DNA of 28,071 bases from JAVBSX01 sp051660685. GTDB taxonomy: Bacteria > Planctomycetota > Planctomycetia > Pirellulales > Thermoguttaceae. The DNA lies in contig JBOFQB010000061.1 of NCBI GenBank assembly GCA_051660685.1, positions 1 to 28,071 on the forward strand, written 5' to 3'. Shown here one piece after another: positions 16,533 to 25,700 of this stretch (positions are counted from its first letter, which is position 1; each line of letters opens with the position of its first letter). The notes beneath the pieces were generated by a model. It had not been told where the DNA came from. It made no database searches and was given only the letters and a program-made list of their open reading frames with translations. Made by a program: the position numbers and the translations under genes.

Positions 16533-17365
16533 AGTTTACCCCCTTTACGGTTCGATTTAGCTCCGTCAGAGTCCAATCCGTTAGCGTGAAACCGGTTAAT
16601 GTCGGACCAATGACAGACGGGGCAAGGGACCGCGCAATCGGCAATTGGGGCGGTCCATTGTCGGATTCGATTATTCCAAAGATCAAATTGCAGCAATCCC
16701 TGAATAATCTGTTGCTGATTGCCCGAAAGAATTTTCAGCGATTCATTGACTTCGAGAGAAGCGGCAAACAGGACTGTTGACGCGAGAATTCCGCCGTTTT
16801 GCAGTTCTGCGCGACTGTTTTCCGAACAAAGTTCGTTTTCGTCCCCCAAAAGACAGTTCAAACAAGGTGTTTGACCGGGCAAAATGGAGAAAATCTGACC
16901 TGAACAACCGAGAACGCCCGCTGTAATGAACGGAATACGGTTTTGAACGGCAACCCGATTGAGCAGAAACCGGCTCGGAAAATTGTCCGTTCCGTCAACA
17001 ATCAGGTCGATTCTCTCAACGAATTGTTGAGCATTTTTGTCGGAAAAACGGGCAACGACCGGTTCAATCAGGACCTCGCTGTTTGCAGCCCGGAGTCGCT
17101 CGGTTGCTGCTTCAACCTTGTATCGTCCCAAATCGGCGTCTGATTCGTCAAAGAGTATCTGTCGATGAAGGTTTTCCCGTTGAATGACATCATCGTCGAT
17201 CAAACGCAAGAAGCCGACACCTGCTCTTACGAGAAGAGTTGCAATTGCTGAACCGAGTGCTCCAGAACCGCAAATGAGGACGCGACTGTTGGACAAGCGG
17301 TGTTGCCCTGTCTCTCCAAACGGTTGAAAACCAGTTTGTCGGGTATAACGATTCGACTTTTTCAC
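16529..17365 (-). CDS. ThiF/MoeB/HesA-family adenylyltransferase (E1-like)
   Basis: The 278-residue protein has the family nucleotide fold: GSGALGS (33-39), 'DDDVIQRENLHRQILF', 'DLGRYKVEAA' and 'DLIVDGTDNFPSRFLLN'. Two Cys pairs, PCLNC and PCPVC, should bind the structural zinc. MoeB and ThiF use ATP to adenylate the C-terminal glycine of MoaD or ThiS before sulfur transfer for molybdopterin or thiamine. No MoaD/ThiS gene or rhodanese domain is present here, so which pathway it serves is open. Its ATG overlaps the stop of the upstream PduO-type gene by 4 bp, so the two form an operon. Confidence 0.9.
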   Translation of the reverse strand: MKKSNRYTRQTGFQPFGETGQHRLSNSRVLICGSGALGSAIATLLVRAGVGFLRLIDDDVIQRENLHRQILFDESDADLGRYKVEAATERLRAANSEVLIEPVVARFSDKNAQQFVERIDLIVDGTDNFPSRFLLNRVAVQNRIPFITAGVLGCSGQIFSILPGQTPCLNCLLGDENELCSENSRAELQNGGILASTVLFAASLEVNESLKILSGNQQQIIQGLLQFDLWNNRIRQWTAPIADCAVPCPVCHWSDINRFHANGLDSDGAKSNRKGGKL

Positions 17366-17931
17366 GAATTTTTTCGGGCAAGGATAAAAAGGAGGTCGCT
17401 GAGTCGGTTAAGATAAGCGAGAACGGGTTGATTGAGGAGCGGGGCATTGACGGATTTCAGGGCAGAAATGGTTCGTCGTTCTGCGCGACGACAAATCGTT
17501 CGGACGAAATGGAGTTGGGCTGAAACGGTGTTGTCGCCTGAAATGATAAATTCGGCAATTTGGGGCAATTGAGACGATATGTCGTCAATTTCCTGTTCCA
17601 AAGCATCGATTTTTTCCTGACCCAAAGAACGGGGTCCTTTTGACGTTCGATTTGATATTAAGTTCGACGTGCGGTTTGATGATAAGTTTGATGCTAAGTT
17701 TGATGTCCCGATTGAAAGTAGGTTGGAACTGACTTCGAAGAGGTCTTTTTGGATTTGGAGCAGGATTTGGTTCATTTTCGGGGAACCGGGGAGTGTTCTT
17801 ACGACTCCAATTGCGGCATTCAGTTCGTCTAACGTCCCTATTGCTTCAATCATTGTGGAGTCTTTTTCCGTTTTTATCCCCCCCAACAAAGAGGTTTCTC
17901 CCGAATCACCCTGTTTTGTGTAAATTTTCAT
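17362..17931 (-). CDS. PduO-type cob(I)alamin adenosyltransferase
   Basis: The 189-residue protein starts at 17931 (MKIYTKQGDSGETSLLGG), which matches the family N-terminus; the frame is open to 18000 but the extra residues are not family-like. Further motifs are 'IEAIGTLDELNAAIG', 'CRRAERRTIS' and 'LNRLSDLLFILAR'. The enzyme transfers adenosine from ATP to cob(I)alamin, giving the coenzyme form of B12. An unusual Ser/Asn-rich run of four-residue repeats (SNLA, SNLS, SNRT, SNLI, SNRT) sits in the middle, between the helix ending 'LFEVSSNLLSIG' and 'LGQEKIDALEQEID'. It is encoded by a 12-bp tandem repeat. The gene overlaps the ThiF-like gene and is divergent from the GAF-HlyD gene. Confidence 0.92.
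   Translation of the reverse strand: MKIYTKQGDSGETSLLGGIKTEKDSTMIEAIGTLDELNAAIGVVRTLPGSPKMNQILLQIQKDLFEVSSNLLSIGTSNLASNLSSNRTSNLISNRTSKGPRSLGQEKIDALEQEIDDISSQLPQIAEFIISGDNTVSAQLHFVRTICRRAERRTISALKSVNAPLLNQPVLAYLNRLSDLLFILARKNS
17648..17707 (-). repeat. 12-bp in-frame tandem repeat inside the PduO-type gene
   Basis: Five diverged units of 12 bp (on the plus strand: CGATTTGATATT, AAGTTCGACGTG, CGGTTTGATGAT, AAGTTTGATGCT, AAGTTTGATGTC) encode a four-residue repeat. The period keeps the reading frame. Confidence 0.8.
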
Positions 17932-18008
17932 CTTGCAATTTCGCCCCATTTTTCCTAGTGTTATGGTTGTGAAGTAGAAAACCGATTCAACGGCAACCAT
18001 TCCGTATT

Positions 18009-20093
18009 ATGAGTACCGACCCGACAGTTGACCAGACCCTGCTCGAACAAACCCGAATACAGATTCGAAACATTGTTGGTGAAATCACGCAACTTGCCAA
18101 GTTGGATGTTGCGCCGGAAGAATTTCATGCAGAAATCCTGCCCCGAATCGTAACGGCACTTGCCGCAATTGGAGGAGCAATCTGGACCGCAGATGAACGG
18201 GGTGCTCTTTCACTTGGATTTCAGGTGAACATGCAAGCACTTGGGCTACACACCTCCGAAGAAGCTAACAAAAAGCATAGTCGGTTGCTGTATAAACAGT
18301 TGCAAAGCAAGGATGATGAACCGGTTCTTGTCATGCCGCATTCTGGGGGAGAAGGACCGGATGAACCGGGGAATCCGACAGATGCTCTGTTGATTTTTTG
18401 TCCGATCCGAACCGAACTTGAAGTCGTTGGTCTCCTCGAAATCGCCAAAAAGGCCGAATCCAGTCCCGTTGCCCAAAAAGGTTATGCCAAATTTCTCGGT
18501 CAAATGGGTCTGTTGATTGCCGATTATTATAAAAATCGACAACTTCGCAATTTCAACGAACGTCAAACTCTTTGGACTCTTCTTGAAGAATTTACGCGGA
18601 CGATTCACAAGACGCTTGAATTGCGGGAAACGGCATATACCGTTGTCAATGAAGGTCGTCGATTGATTGAATGTGACCGGGTTAGTATTGCGTTGAAACG
18701 GGGCGGAAAATGCGTGATCGAATCCGTAAGCGGTCAGGATATGGTTGATAAACGTTCAACAACGGTTAAGTTGCTCGGCAAATTGGCAACAGCGGTTGTT
18801 CGTTGCAACGAACCGATCTGGTATACAGGAGATACCTCTGATTTTGCCCCGCAAGTCGAAAAGGCGGTTGAGAATTATGTAGACGAATCTCATACCAAAA
18901 TGGTTGCGGTTTTTCCGTTGACGAAAAAACGATTGGAAGAAGCAGCAGAAGAAGACCTTAAAGCGCGAGAAAAACCGCTTGCACCTTTTGGGGCGTTGAT
19001 TATTGAGCAGATCGAAGACAGTCGGATTCCTGAACGAATGAAAAAACGGGTCGAAATCGTTGCCGATCACGCCTGTTCAGCACTGAATAATTCGCTCGAT
19101 CACAATAACGTCTTTCTTATGCCGCTTTGGAGATTGATCGGCAAATCGAAGATTTTGGTGACGGCGCGGATGTTGCCCAAAACGGTTTCCATTTCGCTCG
19201 CAATCATTGCCTTAATTTGCGTGATGATTTTCGTTCCTTGGGACTTTAACATGCAATGTCCGGGTTCACTTGAACCTGTCAATAAACGGTATGTGTACGC
19301 TGCTGTTTCTGGAAATGTCGAGAACGTCTTTTGCGATCATGGTGATTTCGTCCAAGCAGGTGATGTTCTTGTTGTTTGCCGAAATACAGAGTTGGAACAG
19401 AAGTTGACGCAATCTCTCGGAGAAGCGAATGTTCTGTCCCAACGATTTGATTCCCTCACAAAGGAGCAACAGAATCCCCGGACGGAGCCGAGTAAGAAGC
19501 AAGAGCTTTTTGTGCAAATCGAACAGGTCAAGGAAGAGATCAAGACGAATCAAGAAATGCGGGAATTGTTGTTGACGCAAATGGAAGACCTGAAAATCAA
19601 GGCCCCGATCAGCGGAATGGTCATTACCCTAGATGTCCGCAAAAATTTAATGAGCCGACCTGTTACACCAGGTGCTTCGTTACTTGAAATTGCCGACATG
19701 GACCGTCATAAACCCTGGAAATTGGAACTGGACATGCCGGAAAAGAGAATGGGGTATGTCATTGATTATCAAAAGTCGTTGCTCGCTGAAAATCCGAACG
19801 AACGGTTAGATGTTGATTTTGTTCTTGCGTCCAATCCCGACATTCGATACAAAGCGCGGGTTGAGACGATTCACAATCGGGCGGAAGTGCGAGGAGAAGC
19901 AGGAGCAGCAGGAGGAGGGAATACTGTTCGGATCAAGGCGGAACTGCTCGATCAGACCGATTTGCCCGACTCTCTTCTTCCTGGAGCTGGTTGTCAGGCA
20001 AAAGTGAAATGTGGTCGTCAACCTGTCGGTTTTGTCCTCTTCCATGAAGCCCTTGATTATGTCCAAAAAAACATTATTTTCCGCTTTTTCTAA
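18009..20093 (+). CDS. GAF domain membrane-fusion (HlyD-like) protein
   Basis: The 694-residue protein joins cytoplasmic sensing to a periplasmic adaptor. The N-terminal part has a likely degenerate GAF-like domain (about 37-155) and a clearer GAF domain (about 185-370, 'RETAYTVVNEGRRLIECDRVSIAL', 'VAVFPL', 'FGALIIEQ'). One transmembrane helix follows (about 391-411). The periplasmic part is HlyD-like: 'GSLEPVNKRYVYAAVSGNVENVFCDHGDFVQAGDVL', a coiled-coil hairpin (about 455-520), a second half-motif 'LKIKAPISGMVITL', and a C-terminal 'GAGCQAKVKCGRQPVGFVLFHE'. Proteins of this shape are typical of planctomycetes. The second HlyD gene begins 38 bp downstream. No transporter or M50 peptidase follows. 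No Shine-Dalgarno precedes the ATG. Confidence 0.9.
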   Translation: MSTDPTVDQTLLEQTRIQIRNIVGEITQLAKLDVAPEEFHAEILPRIVTALAAIGGAIWTADERGALSLGFQVNMQALGLHTSEEANKKHSRLLYKQLQSKDDEPVLVMPHSGGEGPDEPGNPTDALLIFCPIRTELEVVGLLEIAKKAESSPVAQKGYAKFLGQMGLLIADYYKNRQLRNFNERQTLWTLLEEFTRTIHKTLELRETAYTVVNEGRRLIECDRVSIALKRGGKCVIESVSGQDMVDKRSTTVKLLGKLATAVVRCNEPIWYTGDTSDFAPQVEKAVENYVDESHTKMVAVFPLTKKRLEEAAEEDLKAREKPLAPFGALIIEQIEDSRIPERMKKRVEIVADHACSALNNSLDHNNVFLMPLWRLIGKSKILVTARMLPKTVSISLAIIALICVMIFVPWDFNMQCPGSLEPVNKRYVYAAVSGNVENVFCDHGDFVQAGDVLVVCRNTELEQKLTQSLGEANVLSQRFDSLTKEQQNPRTEPSKKQELFVQIEQVKEEIKTNQEMRELLLTQMEDLKIKAPISGMVITLDVRKNLMSRPVTPGASLLEIADMDRHKPWKLELDMPEKRMGYVIDYQKSLLAENPNERLDVDFVLASNPDIRYKARVETIHNRAEVRGEAGAAGGGNTVRIKAELLDQTDLPDSLLPGAGCQAKVKCGRQPVGFVLFHEALDYVQKNIIFRFF

Positions 20094-20131
20094 GAATAAA
20101 CGGAACAAAACGAATGATTAACGAGGAAATT

Positions 20132-21406
20132 ATGTATAAACGTTTATCGTCCCTATTACTGACTTGTTTTCTGGTACTGAATGTTGGGCCGATTGTTTTA
20201 GGGCAAGGGATAACGGCAGATGCAGCACCCCCGGTTGTTTTGCCCGCTTCTCAAGTCAATTTGTCTCCATCTGATTCTCAACCGAGAGAAGGGGCCCGGG
20301 AAAAACTGCAACGAGAGGTTCGTGCTCGCAAGAGTGCCCCCTTTGATTCCTCGTTCTCGAATCCGAACGACTCCGCTCAACAATCCGGTAATGCAGCATC
20401 TGCAACGTATTTGACGGGCGGAATGGAGACATCGAGAGTCCCTGAACGACTCTCCGAGTTGCGTGATTACCGACTTCTTCCGACGAGTGAGCCGCTTTCT
20501 GCAACACAGGAGCTGATTCGGAACGCTTTTGTTGAGACAGAAAAGCAAGTCGTCATTTCAGCAGGAACGCCGGGAAAATTGGTTGAACTTCGCGTTCCAA
20601 AGACAGATCGTCGGACAGGGGAACCGGTTTTGGATGAGAAAGGAGAGCCGGTTATGATAGAGATCAAAGCCGGTCAAATGCTGCATGAAGGTCAGGTGAT
20701 CGGCAAAATCAATGATGACGCCGAAATCGGGCGAATCAATGTTGCAAATGCAGCTCTTGAGATTGCACAAGCGGAACGAGATGCGAAACTGCTTGAAATT
20801 GAGTTTGCGCAAGCAACGTACCAAGTTGCAGAAGCAGATGTGGAGAAAAACACGATTCTCAACAAAGATGTGCCGAATTCGGTTCCTCATATCACCGTCC
20901 TTGAAGCGGTGTTGCGAAAGATTCAGGCGAGACAACAATGGAGAAAAGCACATCAAGATTACGAGTCGATTCGTCCGGCTGAGATTAACGCCAAATTGGC
21001 CGAATTGGGAATTGCGGAAAATCTGTTGGATCAACGTAAATTATATTCGCCAATTAACGGAATGGTTGCTGAAGTTTGGGGGGCAGAAGGAGAATGGTTC
21101 CGTGAAGGAAAGGAGATTCTCCGAATTATCCGGCTTGACAAATTACGCATTCAAGGTCGGGTTGACGGAAAACGTTTGACACAGGAAATGGTTGACAACA
21201 AGTTAGTGACGATTACGGCTCCTAAAATTAACGGTAAACAGGAGACTTTTCAGGGTAAAGTGGTTTATGCGTCTCCCGAATTGTTAATGGATCAACATTT
21301 TCTGGTTCATGTCGAAGTTGATAATCGTATGGAAAATGGATATTGGTTGCTCAGTCCGGGGAGTTTTGTCGAATTGGTGATTCATCTGGATAAACCGTTT
21401 GATTAG
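20132..21406 (+). CDS. HlyD/RND-type periplasmic adaptor protein
   Basis: The 424-residue protein starts at the ATG at 20132, with GAGG 5-6 bases upstream; this gives a clean signal peptide (MYKRLSSLLLTCFLVLNVGPIVLG). An ATG at 20114 in frame lacks a ribosome site. After a linker of about 120 residues come a lipoyl-like half-motif ('VVISAGTPGKLVELRV', 'GQMLHEGQVIGKI'), a long coiled-coil hairpin (about 200-300) and the second half-motif ('LDQRKLYSPINGMVAEVWGAEGEWFREGKEIL'), then a beta-barrel-like end. Adaptors of this type link an inner membrane pump to an outer membrane channel. It lies 38 bp after the GAF-HlyD gene, so they are likely partners. No pump or TolC-like gene is in the window. 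Confidence 0.9.
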   Translation: MYKRLSSLLLTCFLVLNVGPIVLGQGITADAAPPVVLPASQVNLSPSDSQPREGAREKLQREVRARKSAPFDSSFSNPNDSAQQSGNAASATYLTGGMETSRVPERLSELRDYRLLPTSEPLSATQELIRNAFVETEKQVVISAGTPGKLVELRVPKTDRRTGEPVLDEKGEPVMIEIKAGQMLHEGQVIGKINDDAEIGRINVANAALEIAQAERDAKLLEIEFAQATYQVAEADVEKNTILNKDVPNSVPHITVLEAVLRKIQARQQWRKAHQDYESIRPAEINAKLAELGIAENLLDQRKLYSPINGMVAEVWGAEGEWFREGKEILRIIRLDKLRIQGRVDGKRLTQEMVDNKLVTITAPKINGKQETFQGKVVYASPELLMDQHFLVHVEVDNRMENGYWLLSPGSFVELVIHLDKPFD

Positions 21407-21510
21407 CATGAGCGAACAATAACATCTTTGAGAGTGATACCCGTGTTGAGTGATTGAATGAGTGTGTGTGATTGATTGGTATGTAAAATCATTGTTTTTG
21501 GACGGAAATC

Positions 21511-22698
21511 ATGGACGTTGTACTTAAATCCGGTCTTGCGTTTTTTTTTAGTACCTTTTTGCTCGGTTTTTTGGGTTGTCCCGACAAACAAAAGGAACCG
21601 GCTGCAACGACGCCCGTTACTCAGAAAGTGGAAGAGACACCTGTTGAACAGTACCAAAACATTCTCGATTTTGAAGAGTTTGTCCCTGATTCCTCTGAAA
21701 TCAACAGTTCAACCAATTCGGGACAATTGAATTCAGAAACACAACCTGTTTCTTCGGACGATTCTCGGACCTCTTCGGCAACGACTTCGAGTATTGGAAC
21801 GACAACACCCCTTACTTCGTCTGTTGAGACCAATCGTCAAACGACCGTTGAGACAAATCAGCAACCGACTGTTCCAACCCTTTCAAAAGATACGGTTGAT
21901 ACTGTTGATAAAACGGCATATCTCGATCAAGGAGGAATGATTTGGGATGTTTTGTACGTCGGAAATCAATCGGACAAATCAACACAGCCGAGTTCTTCCA
22001 ACCAATCAGGTTCTTCGGCTCAATTGGCCGGTCAAACAATCAATCCGGTTGGTTTTCAACAAACTGTTTTTTCGCGGGAAACATTGCAGGATCAGCCGGT
22101 TCTTTGTGTTCAGGTTCATTCCCAATTGAATGTTTCGTTGCAACAAGAACAAATCGGTTCGGAATTTGCGGTTCGGTCTTACGAAACATTATCTGGCGAG
22201 CTTATTGGTTGTCAGTCCAAAACCGTTCTCGATCAGGTCTTAACAGAACATCTTGTTAAGGTGGTCGACAACAAATTAGAGCGAACGGTGATTGTGCCGG
22301 ATAATCCGTCAAAAGTTGACACGATTCCTTATAAATCGGGGACAAATTTGGGGGGATTTCGGGCGATCCAGATTTCGCTTTGGAAAAACCCGATTGAAGA
22401 ACGTGAAGAACGTCGTGTCTCGTTTTATGATCCCGTCAATCAAACACTCGTTGAATCCGTTTTAACGGCGAAAGGGGTTGAACAAATTTCTCTTTTGGAT
22501 AAAACATGGTCTTTGCGTCGAATTGAAGCCGTTCTCACCTACAATCAACAACAGTGTCCGTTCACGTTTTGGACAGACGCACTTGGGAACATTGTTCGTT
22601 CGATGATGTATTTCCCGGACGGTCAATTTTTGATTGCGATTCGGTCGGTTGAAGAAACGGCAAAAAATTTCTCAAGTGCCCAATCGATGTTAGAATAA
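21511..22698 (+). CDS. Putative secreted lipoprotein, unknown function
   Basis: The 395-residue protein has a hydrophobic leader ending 'LLGFLGC', a weak lipobox with Cys23. Residues 30-185 are Ser/Thr/Gln-rich low complexity. Residues 190-390 look folded: 'LCVQVHSQLNVSLQQEQIGSEFAVRSYETLSGELIGCQSK', 'ISLWKNPIEEREERRVSFYDP' and 'FTFWTDALGNIVRSMMYF'. The pattern 'SYET..GEL....SK' is reminiscent of the region that precedes the transglutaminase-like domain in some planctomycete proteins, but that domain is missing; this comparison is from memory and weak. A run of nine T (21541-21549) encodes part of the leader. It is 105 bp after the HlyD gene and 82 bp before the ATPase. Confidence 0.75.
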   Translation: MDVVLKSGLAFFFSTFLLGFLGCPDKQKEPAATTPVTQKVEETPVEQYQNILDFEEFVPDSSEINSSTNSGQLNSETQPVSSDDSRTSSATTSSIGTTTPLTSSVETNRQTTVETNQQPTVPTLSKDTVDTVDKTAYLDQGGMIWDVLYVGNQSDKSTQPSSSNQSGSSAQLAGQTINPVGFQQTVFSRETLQDQPVLCVQVHSQLNVSLQQEQIGSEFAVRSYETLSGELIGCQSKTVLDQVLTEHLVKVVDNKLERTVIVPDNPSKVDTIPYKSGTNLGGFRAIQISLWKNPIEEREERRVSFYDPVNQTLVESVLTAKGVEQISLLDKTWSLRRIEAVLTYNQQQCPFTFWTDALGNIVRSMMYFPDGQFLIAIRSVEETAKNFSSAQSMLE

Positions 22699-22780
22699 AA
22701 CGGACGCCTTGAAAAATTTGACGTTCAAACAACGGTTCTCTGCTAAATAACAATATACTTGCGAGCTGTTTTTTTTCTCA

Positions 22781-25700
22781 ATGAGAAATAAAGAGAGACT
22801 CTCAAAATACTACGTTTGTCCAATACGGCTCATGCAATCAAAAATCATTTTTGATGGAAATTCGATTGACCTGAATCAGGGTCTTTCTTCAGAACAGGTT
22901 GCTTTTTTTCGAGAAAAATACGGGGCCAATTCGTTGACACCTCCTCCCCGGGAACATTGGTTGAAACAATTTTTACGCAAGTTTGAGGACCCGACGATTC
23001 GGATACTCCTTGTCGCAGTCGTTCTCTCACTTGGAATCACCTTAACCGAGAAATTCTTCCTCAAACTCCATGATGTCAGTTTCATCGACTCTCTTGGAAT
23101 TATTTTCGCTGTTCTCCTTGCGACACTTGCCGGTTTTCTTTGCGAACTGAAAAGTGCCCGGGAATTTGAGTTGCTCAACAAAACAAAGGAGAATATTTTT
23201 GTCAAAGTGCTCCGAAATGGTCAAGTAACCGAAGTCCTTATCAATACGATTGTGGTCGGCGATCTGGTTCACCTTGATCTGGGGGACAAAGTTCCCGCAG
23301 ATGGTGTTCTGCTCGAATCACATGGTTTGCTTTTTGACCAATCCCTGTTAACCGGGGAATCAGTCCCGATTGAAAAAAAGATTTTTTTGTGTGAGAGTGA
23401 TTACAAAACGGCAACGATTGAGGATCAACATGCGGTTTTTCGCGGGACAATGGTAAGTGACGGACATGGTTTATTCGTTGTCACTCAAACAGGAGATCGG
23501 ACGGAACTGGGCAAAATCGCCGCATCTCTCGTCCAAGATGCCCAAAATGAAAGTGAGACACCGTTGACGCAAAAAATGACGGTTCTTGCGAAACAAATCA
23601 GCGTTGTTGGGACTCTTGGCGCAATGCTTATCTTTTTCATTATGTCCCTTACAGCAATTGGACATTCCCCGCTCCTAAGACAATTGGGGGGACAACCGTT
23701 GTTTCTAACGGGCTTGACGATTCTCGCAACGGTTTTGGGATTTCAGTTGATGAAACGGACATTGATACCATTTTTTGCGAGCATGGACATTGAACTCAAA
23801 CCGTTCGGGTTGCGGATTGCGATCAGTCTCCCTCTTGTCGCTGCAATTTTCGGCCTGCTTCTTGCTTTTTTCAGCCTATTTGGCCTGATTTCAAATCCCA
23901 ATCAAACAGTTGCAACGCCCGACCAAACAGTTGCGACACCCGACCAAATGGTTGCAACTTCCAACCAAACAGTTGCGACACCCGATCAAACAGTTGCAAC
24001 GCCCGATCAAACAGTTGCGACATCCAACCAAACAGTTGCAACACCCGATCAAACAGTTGCGACATCCGATCAAACAGTTGCGACATCCGATCAAACAGTT
24101 GCAACCCCCAACCAAACAGTTGCGACATCCGATCAAACAGTTGAGACGCCGGATCAAAAGGTTGTGACAGAGATACAACCTGTTGAAGTATCCGGTTCAC
24201 TCAACGACGGGGTTGCCCTTTTACGCAGTCTATTTGTCTGTTTCGTCATTGCTGTTGCAATTATCGTCGTTGCTGTTCCAGAAGGTCTGCCTATGATGGT
24301 CGCGGTCTCGCTCGCAATGAATATGATGAAGATGACCCGGGAAAATTGCCTGATCCGAAAATTAGTTGCATCTGAAACAATCGGTTGTGCAACAGTTATT
24401 TGTTCGGATAAAACCGGGACCTTGACACAGAATCGAATGACGCCGACTTGGATTTTGTTGGGAATACACGAATATACTCAGGACGGTTTGAAATTTTTCA
24501 AGCGGAACACGCAGAGTCTTGTCGGGCAAGACATTTGTGATGAGACGAAGCAACTGTTCCAACCGATTGCGGATTATCATTTGGACCATTTTCAGGACAT
24601 GCGTGAATCACCTGATTGGGGCCGATTGGTTGATTCGATTGCAGTCAATACAGAAGCAGCGTTGAATATTGAACAGGAGACGATTCGCGGAATTGGGAAT
24701 CCGACGGAATGTGCCCTGTTGCAATTGTTACATCACAACGGAATTGATTATCGTCAGTATCGTGACAAATTGCCTAGATTATGGGACCTCTCTCACAATT
24801 CTGCGCGGAAAATGTCAGCTGTTTTGGTTGGAGATGATCGTGAACAGGTCTATTACATCAAAGGAGCACCTGAACGACTGCTTGGTTTGTGTTCCGATAT
24901 TTATGTTGACGGAAAACGTGAACCGATTGAACAATATCGGGACCGGATTAACGACATGCTGAAAAAGGCGTCCGATCACGCACTTCGAGTGATTGCGTTG
25001 ACGGAAAAACGGATACTTGGGTCGGAACATTCATTGGAACAGAGTCTTACCAAGGAAACCCCTTTGGAACGGGATTCGAATGTGACGGACGAATCGTCTG
25101 CGATCCCGGATTTGAGCGGACAAACATTTCTCGCGTTGATCGGTATTTCCGATCCTATTCGCCCTGAAGTTCCTCACGCCGTTCAAACCTGTCATCATGC
25201 GGGGGTCGATGTTAAAATGATAACCGGTGATGCTGTTCCAACCGCGATTGCAATTGCGAAACAAGCGGGCATTTTGCAGCAAGAGTCCGATCTGGTTCTC
25301 ACTTCGGAAGAATTAGCGCAGTATGGAAATGATGAACTGATTGAAATGATTCCCCGACTCAAAGTTCTCGCTCGTGCAACGCCTTTTGACAAACTCCGTC
25401 TGATTAAGGCTCTACATGGTAAAAATGCTGTTGTGGGAATGACCGGAGATGGAACCAATGATGCACCTGCCTTAAGATATGCGGATGTCGGCATTTCAAT
25501 GGGGCAAAGTGGGACAGAAGTTGCAAAAGAGGCGAGCGATATTGTTTTGGTTGACGACAATTTCAAGAGCATTGTAACCGGGATTTTATGGGGACGGACA
25601 CTGTATCAAAATATACAGCGATTTCTGCAATTCCAACTGTCCGTCAACGTCGTTGCCCTTACATGTGCCCTGATCGGTCCTCTTGTTGGTGTTCCTCTCC

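Noticed and set aside
23871..24200. Minus-strand frames with QLFDR or NCLIG repeats
   Set aside because: Antisense readings of the 21-bp array in the ATPase gene, whose sense frame carries all family motifs.
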